64,000 nucleotides of DNA, from contig DKPV01000025.1 in assembly GCA_002471375.1 (NCBI GenBank), positions 89,733 through 153,732 of the forward strand, read 5' to 3'. Numbering within the stretch: position 1 is the stretch's first letter; each line of letters opens with the position of its first letter. This DNA is from Flavobacteriales bacterium UBA7325. GTDB taxonomy: Bacteria > Bacteroidota > Bacteroidia > Flavobacteriales_D > Crocinitomicaceae. The notes under the pieces are model-generated. The model ran no database searches, had not been told where the DNA came from, and worked only from the letters and a program-made list of their open reading frames with translations. The translations under genes and the position numbers were made by a program. Below are positions 32,454 through 42,216 of this stretch, one piece after another.

Positions 32454-34563
32454 TCTCCGTTACTTTACTTGTTATTACTTTCCCGGTAGCTATCTCATAA
32501 TAGGACAACTGCCCCTCTTTACTTAAAAATAGGAATTCTTCTTCAAAGGCCTCAACAGAGTCATAGACAATACTTGTTAAAAGCTCTCCATTCTGAAGTA
32601 TACCAAGCAAATTTCCTTTCCGCACGATAAAAATATCCTTTTGCAGAAGTTCCACGTTATCATATATAAACGGAACAATGATAGAACCGGTTACATTCAT
32701 TACTCCATTTCCGTCTTCATTCGAGGCGAAGACAAATTCATCCGTGATTGAGATGTTCTCATAGAGCGGCGAGATCACTATCTTACCTGATCTATTCAAC
32801 ACTCCCCATAACCCCTCCTTTTGGAATGGAATAGCACTTTCTCCAATCCCTAAGTTTTCAAACTTGAAAGATAAGGCTGTATTTCCTTTAACATCGATAT
32901 GTCCGTATTTTCCTTCTTTGACCGCTACTGCTTCACCATTCAAGAACTCACCCTTGTATGCGAAATTGGGGTAAACTTCAAATTCATCCTGAATTACAAC
33001 CTCACCTTTTTCATTCAGGTATACTATCTCCTCATCAAGAACTGCAATCGCTAATCCATCTTGAAGGTGTCCTATTTCATCGAACTGCGCAGGAACGATC
33101 ACCTTGGCAAGTCGATCCATTAAACCCATCAGGCCATCCTTTGTGAAAACGAATAGTGAATCTGTAAAAATATCGATCTCTGGATATGCAGGTTGCGCAA
33201 CAAATACATCATAAATATCAATATAAGCTTGAAGACCGTAAATTTCTACCTTCGCGATTCCATTCGCAAAATCGTAAGCGTCATCGTACTTCTCAGGAAT
33301 ACGCGTGCGCCCTTGAGCATCGAAATAACCATATTTACCGGCCTTCGATCCATAGATGAGTCCATCTGACATCATTCCCAAATCATCGTATTCGCAGTCT
33401 AGGACAAGGACTCCGTTTCGATGCATCAAACCCAATTTCTCATCCACCTCCACGATCGAAAGCCCTCCAACAAATTCTGAGATAGCATCGTACTTGAATG
33501 GTATTTGAATTTTACCTTCAAAATCGACAACTCCGTACTTTCCATTGCTAGCGACAACTGCGAGCCCCTCATGAAATGGAGTCACCTCGATGTAATCTGC
33601 TGCAATGATTTGGTTTCCCTCGATATCTATGAAGCCGTATTTTTCTTCGACTCTATTTGGAAAAACTGTCGAATTCGCAAACTCTATCTCCTTATCAAGT
33701 CTAGAAATATAGGGAAATGAAGGATATATAGTTTTAAATTTAGTCAAGGCAGAGTCATTGTAATCCGAAATGTATACCTGATACATCTGCCACCATGCTG
33801 AGTCTACATAAGGATTCTCTGGATAGGTTCTAATAAACACATCATAGGCTTCCACTGTATTAGGCTCGGTCACAATAGCATAAATCTCTTTTTCAGCATA
33901 AATCATCATCGGACTTTCTGAATTCAATTCAATAAACTCTATGTAAGATGCCAACGAACCATCCCCTGTCATCTCAGAAAACTGAGCGTCAAAGTAATTA
34001 TCCCGTGCAATATCATTGTACATACTTGTTGGATACTCTTCTACAAAGCTATTGTAAGCTGAAGCTGTATTAAGATTTACAGCTTGAAAGAATGCCATCG
34101 AATCTCGAGTAAGAATTACCTCATCGCGCTGTAAGGCTCTTGGGTAACTAGCTATGAATGTGGTATAACCTTCAATCGAATTGACAGTTTTTGCATCTTG
34201 ATAATAGAGTCGTTCTATCAATCTTCTTTGCTCAAGTATACCACCCACTGTCCAGCCGTACGATGCCCATTTTATACGCTTGCGTGATTTGGTAGCTAAA
34301 TAGGTTTCTTCCGAGAGCTCCAAATAAACATAGGCTGAATCTTTCGAATAAAATGGTGTATTAGGAAGGGAATATATGATAGAGAGTCCGTATGCCGCGA
34401 TCGAAGTATTGTACTTTAGACCTCCAGTAAATTTTTTCTTTGCCTTAAAATAATCATGAATCTCAAGTGCTTCGAATCCCTTCTTAATCTTCCCAGCATT
34501 AGCAGGAGCACTCATAAATAGGAGAGCGATCAAGAAACAGATACGTGTTACCTTAAAGTTCAT
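32446..34563 (-). CDS. Exported WG-repeat protein
   Basis: A 705-residue protein with a signal peptide (1-23, MSAPANA). A helical, TPR-like N-terminal half (about 25-285) is followed by roughly nine WG-type repeats (about 290-690) such as EKYGFIDIEGNQIIAADYIE, GKYGVVDFEGKIQIPFKYD and GKYGYFDAQGRTRIPEKYDD. WG repeats form beta structures of unknown ligand. It is cotranscribed with, and overlaps, the TonB-like gene. The final repeats are degenerate. Confidence 0.82.
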   Translation of the reverse strand: MNFKVTRICFLIALLFMSAPANAGKIKKGFEALEIHDYFKAKKKFTGGLKYNTSIAAYGLSIIYSLPNTPFYSKDSAYVYLELSEETYLATKSRKRIKWASYGWTVGGILEQRRLIERLYYQDAKTVNSIEGYTTFIASYPRALQRDEVILTRDSMAFFQAVNLNTASAYNSFVEEYPTSMYNDIARDNYFDAQFSEMTGDGSLASYIEFIELNSESPMMIYAEKEIYAIVTEPNTVEAYDVFIRTYPENPYVDSAWWQMYQVYISDYNDSALTKFKTIYPSFPYISRLDKEIEFANSTVFPNRVEEKYGFIDIEGNQIIAADYIEVTPFHEGLAVVASNGKYGVVDFEGKIQIPFKYDAISEFVGGLSIVEVDEKLGLMHRNGVLVLDCEYDDLGMMSDGLIYGSKAGKYGYFDAQGRTRIPEKYDDAYDFANGIAKVEIYGLQAYIDIYDVFVAQPAYPEIDIFTDSLFVFTKDGLMGLMDRLAKVIVPAQFDEIGHLQDGLAIAVLDEEIVYLNEKGEVVIQDEFEVYPNFAYKGEFLNGEAVAVKEGKYGHIDVKGNTALSFKFENLGIGESAIPFQKEGLWGVLNRSGKIVISPLYENISITDEFVFASNEDGNGVMNVTGSIIVPFIYDNVELLQKDIFIVRKGNLLGILQNGELLTSIVYDSVEAFEEEFLFLSKEGQLSYYEIATGKVITSKVTESE

Positions 34564-34609
34564 ATAACAAAGATAATTCTTGAAGTAGATGCCACAAAGA
34601 TTGAGCCAT

Positions 34610-34643
34610 AAAAAAACCTCGCATCCTACTAAAGAATGCGAGG
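34610..34643 (-). terminator. Rho-independent terminator after the L31 gene
   Basis: On the minus strand CCTCGCAT and ATGCGAGG (8-bp arms, 11-base loop) are followed by seven T. It separates rpmE2 from the WG-repeat gene. Confidence 0.88.
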
Positions 34644-34664
34644 TAGATATTTTGATCTCTCAAA

Positions 34665-34922
34665 TTACTTCTTCTTACGAGAACCGTAACGAGATTTGAA
34701 TTTATCAATACGACCTGCAGTATCCACAAACTGAGTAACACCAGTAAAGAATGGGTGTGACTTATAAGAGATATCTAGTTTAATAAGTGGGTAATCGTTT
34801 CCGTCTTCCCATTTGATAGTCTCGCTTGACGCAGCACATGAGTTACAAACAAAGCTGTACTCGTTTGACATGTCTTTAAAAACAACTGGTCTATAATCTT
34901 CTGGATGTATGTCTTTTCTCAT
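34665..34922 (-). CDS. rpmE2: 50S ribosomal protein L31 type B
   Basis: An 85-residue ribosomal protein. MRKDIHPEDYRPVVFKDMSN, TIKWEDGNDYPLIKLDIS, SHPFFTG and DTAGRIDKFKSRYG are the type B signature. One CxxC (Cys26, Cys29) is present at a site that often lacks Cys in type B, but the other ligands of zinc-binding type A L31 are absent. It has a TAnnTTTG promoter upstream and its own terminator. Confidence 0.97.
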   Translation of the reverse strand: MRKDIHPEDYRPVVFKDMSNEYSFVCNSCAASSETIKWEDGNDYPLIKLDISYKSHPFFTGVTQFVDTAGRIDKFKSRYGSRKKK

Positions 34923-34959
34923 TCTGTATTGTATATATAAATCGCCTTTAACAGGGACG

Positions 34960-34967
34960 CAAAGTTA
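34960..34967 (-). promoter_or_regulatory. Candidate -7 box for rpmE2
   Basis: Minus-strand TAACTTTG matches TAnnTTTG, 37 bases upstream of the rpmE2 ATG. A second TTTG precedes it closely. Confidence 0.5.
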
Positions 34968-35052
34968 AACAAAGTTTTTTAATTGTAAATCATTGTTCCA
35001 ATAACTTTTGCGAATTTACATCTAATTCAAAATAATCCAATAGAAATTGCGT

Positions 35053-35060
35053 TAACTTTG
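35053..35060 (+). promoter_or_regulatory. Candidate -7 box for the beta-helix lipoprotein gene
   Basis: TAACTTTG matches TAnnTTTG, 27 bases upstream of the ATG at 35088. It overlaps the TTG codon (35058) that begins the longest open frame, so that upstream start is unlikely. Confidence 0.5.
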
Positions 35061-35087
35061 ACATCAACTATAAATGATTTAAGCCTA

Positions 35088-36494
35088 ATGCTACGTGTTC
35101 TTATATCTTTCTTTTGTTTTGGAGCCCTGGTCTCACTTGTGACACTTACGAGTTGTAAAAAACCCGTATTCTTTTCAAATGGGAATCTAGCGTTTAGTAC
35201 CGACACTGTTATGTTCGACACGGTATTTACGACTATCGGATCAACAACAAAGAATTTCAAGTTTTACAATAACGACAGTAGGACGGTCGCAATTGAACAG
35301 ATCGAACTTATGGGAGGTTCCGATTCCCCGTTTAGAATCAATGTTGATGGCTTAAGTGGATTGTCTTTTACAGATATAGAGGTTGAGGGAAACGATAGTC
35401 TCTATGTTTTTGTTGAAGTAACACTTGATGTAAACGCATCTGTAAACCCAATGGTAATTGAGGATAGTATTCGATTCCGTACCAATGGTGTTGATCAATT
35501 CGTTGTATTGACGATTTGGGGACAGGATGCCTATTTTCATTACAAAGATTCGAATGAGGGGGTCTGGCCAAATGATAAGCCGCATGTAATCTACAATTAT
35601 GCAGGAGTCGATGAGGATAAGACCCTAACGATTCAGAAAAATACACAAATCTACATGCACAAGGATGCATTACTAATTGTCTACAGGGGAACTCTTAACA
35701 TTGAGGGGGAACTCAATGAAGAAGTTACAATTCAGGGCGACCGACTAGAAGCAGAATACGACGATGTTGCGGGTCAGTTTTACGGAATCTATTTTCAAGA
35801 GGCTAGAGAAAGTAAGATCAATTATTGCAACATAAAGAATGGTACAGCTGGAATTCATGTTATCGAGGATCATCCAGCAAATACAGGATATACCGTTACT
35901 ATGACGAACTCACAAATCACGAATTGTGCCCGTTATGGCGCCATCCTCTACTCCGGCGCAAAGCTGGAAGCAGAGAATTGTATTCTAGCCAAGAACTTCT
36001 TCCATGCACTCGCTGTCTATCAAGCGGATTTCAACTTGAATCATTGCCACCTATTGGGCTATAGCGCATCTGGCGAACAGACACCTGCTGTAGGGATTTC
36101 GAATGTCGGATATGACCTGTCGACTCAAGAGTACTATTATGGTAGTATTAATGAAGGAGCTATTACCAACAGTATTATTTATGGCGATTTGGATCAAGAA
36201 TTAGTGCTCGATACGGTTTACCCTGGTACAGGTTTGACATTTAACTTTGATTTCCGTTACAATCTCATTAGAAGCGAGACGATTCAATCAGGCCCAGAAT
36301 TCAGCAACAACATATGGAACGATGACCCTCTATTTGTAAGTCCATCGAATGGCGATTTCTTGTACTATTCGGTTTCTCCGATGCATGAGGCTGGAAGTGT
36401 TACAATTCCGAACAATGTTCCTGAATCACAGTTTATTGGTATTCGTGGGATTGTCCGTACCGGCTACGATCAGGGAGCCTATGAGATTCCTTAA
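35088..36494 (+). CDS. Lipoprotein with parallel beta-helix, choice-of-anchor Q type
   Basis: A 468-residue lipoprotein. The lipobox is VTLTSC (Cys at about 23). An Ig-like segment (about 35-145) is followed by a right-handed beta-helix (about 170-380) with repeats such as LTIQKNTQIYMHKDALLIVY and AGIHVIEDH. The C-terminal DPLFVSPSNGDFLYYSVSPM and GYDQGAYEIP are the choice-of-anchor Q signature. It is probably displayed on the cell surface and binds or cleaves polysaccharide, but no catalytic site is evident. It is monocistronic. Confidence 0.8.
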   Translation: MLRVLISFFCFGALVSLVTLTSCKKPVFFSNGNLAFSTDTVMFDTVFTTIGSTTKNFKFYNNDSRTVAIEQIELMGGSDSPFRINVDGLSGLSFTDIEVEGNDSLYVFVEVTLDVNASVNPMVIEDSIRFRTNGVDQFVVLTIWGQDAYFHYKDSNEGVWPNDKPHVIYNYAGVDEDKTLTIQKNTQIYMHKDALLIVYRGTLNIEGELNEEVTIQGDRLEAEYDDVAGQFYGIYFQEARESKINYCNIKNGTAGIHVIEDHPANTGYTVTMTNSQITNCARYGAILYSGAKLEAENCILAKNFFHALAVYQADFNLNHCHLLGYSASGEQTPAVGISNVGYDLSTQEYYYGSINEGAITNSIIYGDLDQELVLDTVYPGTGLTFNFDFRYNLIRSETIQSGPEFSNNIWNDDPLFVSPSNGDFLYYSVSPMHEAGSVTIPNNVPESQFIGIRGIVRTGYDQGAYEIP

Positions 36495-36522
36495 ACTTTT
36501 AAATGGACTAGGTTAGAGCATT

Positions 36523-36557
36523 AAAAAAACGGACAACCATTGATCATCCATTTTTTT
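36523..36557 (-). terminator. Weak terminator between convergent genes
   Basis: On the minus strand GGATGAT and GTTGTCC form a 7-pair stem with G-U pairs around CAATG, followed by seven T. A-rich and T-rich flanks would serve both directions. Confidence 0.4.
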
Positions 36558-36576
36558 ATATCCAATAGTTCTTATA

Positions 36577-37044
36577 CTATTTAACAGTGCATTCCGAAAT
36601 TCGAACCCCGCTCCATGAAGTTGCACTGAATGTGCCCACAACAGAAAGTGGCTTACCATTACTTCTTTTCTGAGTTAACATATCAGAATCTGGTTCGCTT
36701 ATCATTTCGCAACCCACTTTATTATCATGGTCACCTAAGTCAATTCTTACTTCCAAGGTGTCGCCATCCAATCCCTTTGAAACAGTCGTTGACAAGTATT
36801 TCCCAGTCACCGTCATCTTGGATTTAGCAATAGCCGCGTAGTGATCGTTCATTACTTTATGCAAGTCTCCACAGAAAATTTGCTCGGCAGTATTAATACC
36901 CTCAATAGATTTTAATGATCCACCTTTCTCGGTTGCACCATCAACAAATTCGGCATCTTCCAGTTTAATACGAGTACGTCCGTTCGAATAGCTTATTCTT
37001 AGCTTACCTTTAATAGCCAATAAATATTCTATCTTCGTTTTCAA
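36577..37044 (-). CDS. OB-fold (tRNA_anti-like) domain protein
   Basis: A 155-residue protein. INTAEQIFCGDLHKVMNDHYAAI, KMTVTGKY, LEVRIDLGD and PLSVVGTFS followed by GVRISECTVK follow the pattern of exported tRNA_anti-like OB-fold proteins in Bacteroidota. The frame begins at a TTG (37044) with no obvious signal peptide and is open further upstream without a start codon, across the divergent bestrophin start. The true N-terminus is uncertain, or its export signal has been lost. Function is unknown. Confidence 0.55.
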   Translation of the reverse strand: MKTKIEYLLAIKGKLRISYSNGRTRIKLEDAEFVDGATEKGGSLKSIEGINTAEQIFCGDLHKVMNDHYAAIAKSKMTVTGKYLSTTVSKGLDGDTLEVRIDLGDHDNKVGCEMISEPDSDMLTQKRSNGKPLSVVGTFSATSWSGVRISECTVK

Positions 37045-37054
37045 ATCAGGAATT

Positions 37055-37993
37055 ATGATCGTTGAATTTTCTAAGAATCGCGTAAAGGCAATATGGGGAA
37101 TTATATTTTTTAATAGAGCTGCTCTTCTTTTCTTCGCTCTTTGTGCGAGCGCCGCGTGCTATGTTTGCATTTATCTTCAATACGATTACGTCAAACTACC
37201 TGCTATACCCGTGAGTATACTCGGTGGTGCATTAGCTATATTTTTAGGATTTAGAAACAGTTCGGCTTACGACCGATGGCGGGAAGCTCGCAAAATATGG
37301 GGAGCACTAGTTAATGACAGCAGATCATTTGGACTTGAAGTAATTACCTAACCAATCGGGAAAGATGATGCCGAAGAAAAACAAATATCGGATTGGCGCC
37401 GAAAAGTAATACTTAGACATATTGGTTGGGTCTATGCACTAAACGCAGGGCTAAGGAAAGAAGAGATAGACTTATCAGAATTTCTATCCGAGCATGATCT
37501 CAGCCTGATCGAGGGTAAGAAAAACCTAACCACTCAAATAATGGTTGTACAAGGAAACGATATTGACTATGCTTTTCGCAAAGGTTGGATAGAAGAATTT
37601 CGTTTCAACGCATTAATCGGAACCTTAAAGAAATTTTATGTCGATCAGGGCAAAGCAGAGCGAATTAAGATCACAATCTTCCCTCATTATTATAACTACT
37701 TCACGCTATTCTTTCTGTGGTTATTTACGCTATGCCTCCCTTTTGCTCTAGCGAACATCATGGACAACTGGATACTTATTCCGATTAGTATTTCAATATC
37801 CTTCGCATTCTACATCCTGAATAAATCTGGTGTACTGACAGAAACTCCTCTTGAAGGAAGAGCTTCTGACACTCCATTGAGTACAATATGTCGAGGAATT
37901 GAAATAGATCTCCTCGAAATGCTCGATACTGATGAAGTGCCAGATCCTCTGCCCGCTACTAAAGGTAGATTTGCTGTTCTCTATCAGAAGTAG
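37055..37993 (+). pseudogene. Bestrophin family anion channel interrupted by one in-frame TAA
   Basis: The frame from ATG 37055 to the TAG at 37991 spans 313 codons with a single TAA at codon 99 (37349-37351). Before it are NRAALLFFALCASAACYVCI and LGFRNSSAYDRWREARKIWG, the bestrophin/UPF0187 hallmark. After it the same frame continues with RRKVILRHIGWVYALNAGLR, the membrane segment YFTLFFLWLFTLCLPFALAN, and TPLSTICRGIEIDLLEML. Length (312) suits bacterial bestrophins. A Gln codon (CAA) changed to TAA would explain it. The remaining sequence is well preserved, so the lesion is recent or a sequencing error. Confidence 0.85.
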
Positions 37994-38083
37994 AAAAATT
38001 TACACTAGCGCATTGCTTTTTTAATTCAGGGTAAATCGGTACTTCTTCAGACAAGCCAATTACAGTTTTAAATTAAAGTTAAA

Positions 38084-40303
38084 TTACTCCCATACAGTAT
38101 TATGACTAGCATCCTTGTTCCACTGATTCCAAGTAAATCGCTGGATAATTTTGATTACCTTAATTATTCCTCCTGCTGCGATAAAGAGCAATCCATTTCT
38201 CGCTATTGGTTGTCCTTCAATATCCCCATCAACCTTCTTAATAAGCTTAGAAGTTCCAGTTTCAATGTCATAGGATATGACATCACCTGTAGTCGAGGTT
38301 ATTATTACACGATCATTTGCGACGATTGGCAATTGATCAGAATTTGTCGCTATTGGTTTCTCCCAGATTAACTTTTCCGAATTAGCGTCAAATGCCCTAA
38401 TCGCGCCTCTGTCAGTCACTATAACATACTTGTTCTGATAAACAATCGGATGCGATCCATTGAAGTTCATCTGATCCGTTTCATCCACATTTCTTACCCC
38501 GGTTGTCTTAAGAGATGTCAATGAAGTTGAATAAGTCTTCTTCAACTTCAACGTCTTTCGGTCAAGGACAACAAGCTTTTCAGACACTCCAAAACTGGCC
38601 GTTACAAAAATATTATCTCCAACAATTGTCGGCGATGAAACAACTTTTACCGTTGATGATGTCAACATCTTATCACCCGACTCCTTATCGAATACGTAAT
38701 AGATTCCACTTTGTGATGCTAAATGAACTTCATTACCTGCAATAACTGGGCAAGCAATAGCCTCATTATCTACAGGTTGCATCCAATTAAACTTACCCGT
38801 TCGTAAATCAAAACTCACGATAACAGGATATCCGCCATGACTGTATACCACGTAAACACTGTTATCATCAGCTGTGGGGGTTGAGTAAACATAGCTAGCC
38901 AACCATCGACTCCAAAGCAATTCGCCGGATTCAGCATCAATTGCATACAGGGTGCATGAAGCCGTATTAATCAATAGAATTCCCTTGTGATATACGGCCG
39001 GAGATATTCCTGATTCACCAAGTTCTAATCCCCAAAGAAAGCTTCCTGTATTAGCCTTCAAACAGAAATAATTACTCGAATACATCCCTTGTTGTGAATA
39101 CATGCGATCACCTATCACTGTAGGCGTTCCCGCTCTTCCTGAGTTACTAAAGTCAATATTGAATCCCTCTGGTGTCTGTATGAGGTAATTTTCCGGTACT
39201 CCAATCTTCTCAACCGGAGTTTCATGAAATGTCATTTCCGCATTTTGAGCAACATTCTTCTCATCAAACTGAGCCATAATACGATCCATCTCAGCTTTCT
39301 GTTCAGCGATCAATTTCTCTATTACTTTAGATCCGCGATATCTTCTAGTGGAAGATTCAGTTTTAAAGCCTTTAGATGTTGGGGCATTTACCAATAATAA
39401 GCCACTCTCATGTTTTAAGTTTAAGATGTAATCGTCACCCTTCAATAGCATGAGAACACATTTACCCTGATCATTCGTTTTACCTTCAAACACTCGTGCA
39501 CTATTCATTGCTTTCATATATACAGGCTCATTCGCTAAGGGGTCACCATTAAAATCCTTTAAGTTTAATGTGTAATGGATATGGCTAGATGTCCCTGCAG
39601 TCTGAGCAATACGATTCTGGACAAGGGTATCCCCTTTCACGATTTCGTTCACCTTCGTTTTCTCATAAAAGATCACTTCAGATAGTTCCATCCCAGAGTA
39701 TGCGTTGATCGATAAATGATCATATGCAATGATACCCTCAACATCTACCTCGTACTCTTCATTAACAGGCAGATAGAAAATAGCCTTTCCCGATGCGTTT
39801 GTCTTACTTGAATATTTGATCTTATTCTTCACAGAGACTATTGATATATGCACATGCGGAACTAACGTAAGCTTAGTAGTCTTGACTGAGATATTAACCT
39901 TGCAGGCTGAACGATCATTTCGCAATGCATATGGTTCTCCAGTTGCAAAACTAATTCCTGTTCGATCTGCTTTTGGCTTTTCCGCAAAAACTCCTTTTGG
40001 ATCATAGGTGACTGAACGAGTAAACTTTCCTCGCATGCCTGGCTTCACTTCTGCAGAAACTACATCTTTAGCTTCAAGAAAGCTAAACTTGTAGGTGCCC
40101 GGTTCAATTAACTGAAAAAAAGCTATACCTTCATTATCAGTTGTTGCCCTAAGGGTTATATCCTGTAAACTGTTAACCGCAGTGACTTCGACATTTCTCA
40201 TCATCTGACCTTGAGTGTTTTTCACTCGCAAAGTATACAAAAACTGCGCTGACGAATAAATAGTTGTTGTGCAAAAGAATAAAAATAGAAATAGTGATTT
40301 CAT
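38084..40303 (-). CDS. Exported protein with regulatory beta-sandwiches and a PQQ-like beta-propeller
   Basis: A 739-residue protein with a signal peptide (1-19). Three carboxypeptidase-regulatory/Ig-like repeats lie at about 24-95, 130-210 and 240-315 (NTQGQMMRNVEVTAVNS, DFNGDPLANEPVYMKAM). A helical linker (about 325-360) leads to a seven-blade-like PQQ/WD propeller at about 375-725 (SGRAGTPTVIGDRMYSQQG, DAESGELLWSRWLAS, VVSSPTIVGDNIFVTASFG). The residues for PQQ catalysis are not evident, so it is more likely a scaffold or BamB-like protein than an enzyme. It precedes no operon partner on its strand. Confidence 0.78.
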   Translation of the reverse strand: MKSLFLFLFFCTTTIYSSAQFLYTLRVKNTQGQMMRNVEVTAVNSLQDITLRATTDNEGIAFFQLIEPGTYKFSFLEAKDVVSAEVKPGMRGKFTRSVTYDPKGVFAEKPKADRTGISFATGEPYALRNDRSACKVNISVKTTKLTLVPHVHISIVSVKNKIKYSSKTNASGKAIFYLPVNEEYEVDVEGIIAYDHLSINAYSGMELSEVIFYEKTKVNEIVKGDTLVQNRIAQTAGTSSHIHYTLNLKDFNGDPLANEPVYMKAMNSARVFEGKTNDQGKCVLMLLKGDDYILNLKHESGLLLVNAPTSKGFKTESSTRRYRGSKVIEKLIAEQKAEMDRIMAQFDEKNVAQNAEMTFHETPVEKIGVPENYLIQTPEGFNIDFSNSGRAGTPTVIGDRMYSQQGMYSSNYFCLKANTGSFLWGLELGESGISPAVYHKGILLINTASCTLYAIDAESGELLWSRWLASYVYSTPTADDNSVYVVYSHGGYPVIVSFDLRTGKFNWMQPVDNEAIACPVIAGNEVHLASQSGIYYVFDKESGDKMLTSSTVKVVSSPTIVGDNIFVTASFGVSEKLVVLDRKTLKLKKTYSTSLTSLKTTGVRNVDETDQMNFNGSHPIVYQNKYVIVTDRGAIRAFDANSEKLIWEKPIATNSDQLPIVANDRVIITSTTGDVISYDIETGTSKLIKKVDGDIEGQPIARNGLLFIAAGGIIKVIKIIQRFTWNQWNKDASHNTVWE

Positions 40304-40348
40304 AATATGGATATTGGTTTTCTACATAAGGTTACCTACGCAGTTTTG

Positions 40349-42067
40349 TTACAATTTCGTACTTAAATGGGTGACTTTTATCTTCCTTAGCTGTCCTACA
40401 AAATTATCCAGAGTACCGATAAAAACTTCTAAGTCAACTTTGGTCATGTTGTCTGGAACCCTCACGTAAAATGCATAATCATTGAAATCACCGGGCTTAC
40501 TAATTGCATTAAATAGCCTCACCTTTCTTTCCTTAATGACCTTACCGCTAATGATCTTACAATGTAGATGACTACTTGTAAAACCATAGTCTGCTTTTAT
40601 CTCCGCGTCCACTCTAAGCCAATGATCCTTAGCAACCGTGACCGCTTTCTCATTCCAAAGGAGCCTATTCTCCATTGACACATTGATGAGCTCATTTGAA
40701 GTATGTAAAACACCCTCCGTGTGTGAGGAATGATCATCGAGGACTTCATCCGTATCAAGTAAACTCATATCCAAAGAATTCACATCATTATTCAAATATA
40801 TTCTTGAATAGTACAATCTATTCATGTCTCGATAGTGAAGAATAGTATCGTTGTATTGCTCTATTTGAAAGAGATTCACGAAAATCAAATAGAGACCTAG
40901 GGCATAAAATGGGTATTTCCACTTAGTAAAATTGATTCGCTCTATGATTGCAGTAAAAGGCAAGGCAAATATTGGAAAACTCTGCACTAGCGCTCGGGTT
41001 GAGTACGTAGCGCCATATCTCCAATCAGCCCACGAAATTACAATCCACATATTCAGTAGACAGAAAACAATCACAGAACGTTTAAATGGAAATTTTTTAA
41101 TCTTGAAAAGACCTATGATAAAAAAGATGGTGATCGGAGTATAGATGAACCATCCTATCTCCCACCCGACTAGCACTCGGAAAAATGGTGTCAGGAATCG
41201 CCAGCTACTACCTACATTGTAAATCAGTTCACCAGAGGTCATTTTCCAATAAATGAGCTGTGGTATGATCCCAATCACACCAAAAAGAACTGCATAAATA
41301 ATGTGGGATCTGTTTTCCTTTACAAGTGCCCACTTCCTGCTTTTCTCATCCTTTGTATGGGTCGCCCAAAGCAATGGGATTAAAAACATTATTGCCTCGG
41401 TTGGCCTACAAATAGTAGCTAGGCCTATAATTAAACCGGTCAATCCTGCCCAGATAGATTTTGGCCGCTCGTGCCATTTGATCGTAGTATATAAAACTAA
41501 AACATATAATGGAAAAATATATGGGTGACTCTGTCCGGCTTCGATTGGTATGTACTGGACTAAGTTCGTCGCTAGGAACATTAAAATCAAACTAACCGCG
41601 ACTGCCATATCATCGAAATACCTGAGCAAAATCTTGCGTAACATAAAAAGTGCGAGCATGCAATATAGTAATACTCCATACCCCAAAGAAAGCTGATAAG
41701 GGAGAGAAAAACCATCCGCTGGGTAATCGGTATTTAAGGCTACAATATGTCCAACCATAAACAGTGGAGCTTGCATGAGAGAGACACCTCCTAAGTATTT
41801 ATTTACATAGTTGCCATTCGTATACTTATTGGATTGATACATATCCCCTCCAACGAGATCATACTTCTCATCCATCTCTTGTACCCACTCTAACTCCGTG
41901 AAATCATCATAAATAAATGCCGACGGCAAATACATATAATATCCGAAGGCATCCCAAGTCGTGAAAACCGTAGGTGATTCTTTAGCCGTGCTTATTGTTG
42001 ATTGCCGATACTGAACAAAAACACATGCTATGATCACGCAAGCGAGAAAGGATATTAGGTTTTTCAT
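40349..42067 (-). CDS. GT-C fold membrane glycosyltransferase-like protein
   Basis: A 572-residue protein with about 10-11 transmembrane helices and a C-terminal soluble region (about 430-572). The first periplasmic loop has WDAFGYYMYLPSAF with Asp39 placed like the catalytic acid of GT-C enzymes (GT39/GT83 type), and YIPIEAGQSHPYIFPLY and ICRPTEAIMFLIPLLW resemble that group. It should transfer sugar from a polyprenyl-phosphate donor to a protein or lipid. The acceptor is unknown. It lies 46 bases upstream of the propeller gene, so the two may be cotranscribed. Confidence 0.7.
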   Translation of the reverse strand: MKNLISFLACVIIACVFVQYRQSTISTAKESPTVFTTWDAFGYYMYLPSAFIYDDFTELEWVQEMDEKYDLVGGDMYQSNKYTNGNYVNKYLGGVSLMQAPLFMVGHIVALNTDYPADGFSLPYQLSLGYGVLLYCMLALFMLRKILLRYFDDMAVAVSLILMFLATNLVQYIPIEAGQSHPYIFPLYVLVLYTTIKWHERPKSIWAGLTGLIIGLATICRPTEAIMFLIPLLWATHTKDEKSRKWALVKENRSHIIYAVLFGVIGIIPQLIYWKMTSGELIYNVGSSWRFLTPFFRVLVGWEIGWFIYTPITIFFIIGLFKIKKFPFKRSVIVFCLLNMWIVISWADWRYGATYSTRALVQSFPIFALPFTAIIERINFTKWKYPFYALGLYLIFVNLFQIEQYNDTILHYRDMNRLYYSRIYLNNDVNSLDMSLLDTDEVLDDHSSHTEGVLHTSNELINVSMENRLLWNEKAVTVAKDHWLRVDAEIKADYGFTSSHLHCKIISGKVIKERKVRLFNAISKPGDFNDYAFYVRVPDNMTKVDLEVFIGTLDNFVGQLRKIKVTHLSTKL

Positions 42068-42216
42068 AAATTAAGGGAGTCTTTCATGATCTAATCGATT
42101 CATCAGCACAGTGAATATTAAGCATAAAAATATCATTATTATTCGAGAAATTATTCTTTCAAGTCACAGTCACTAAAACACCAAAGTTTACTAAATTAAC
42201 GATCAAAATATTCCTA

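Noticed and set aside
31479..37351. TAA reassigned to glutamine (apparent in-frame TAA in several genes)
   Set aside because: TAA is the true stop of many intact genes in this window, so the lesions are better read as mutations or errors.
38084..40303. PQQ-dependent dehydrogenase
   Set aside because: The propeller blades lack the cofactor and calcium-binding residues expected, and three regulatory sandwiches precede the propeller.
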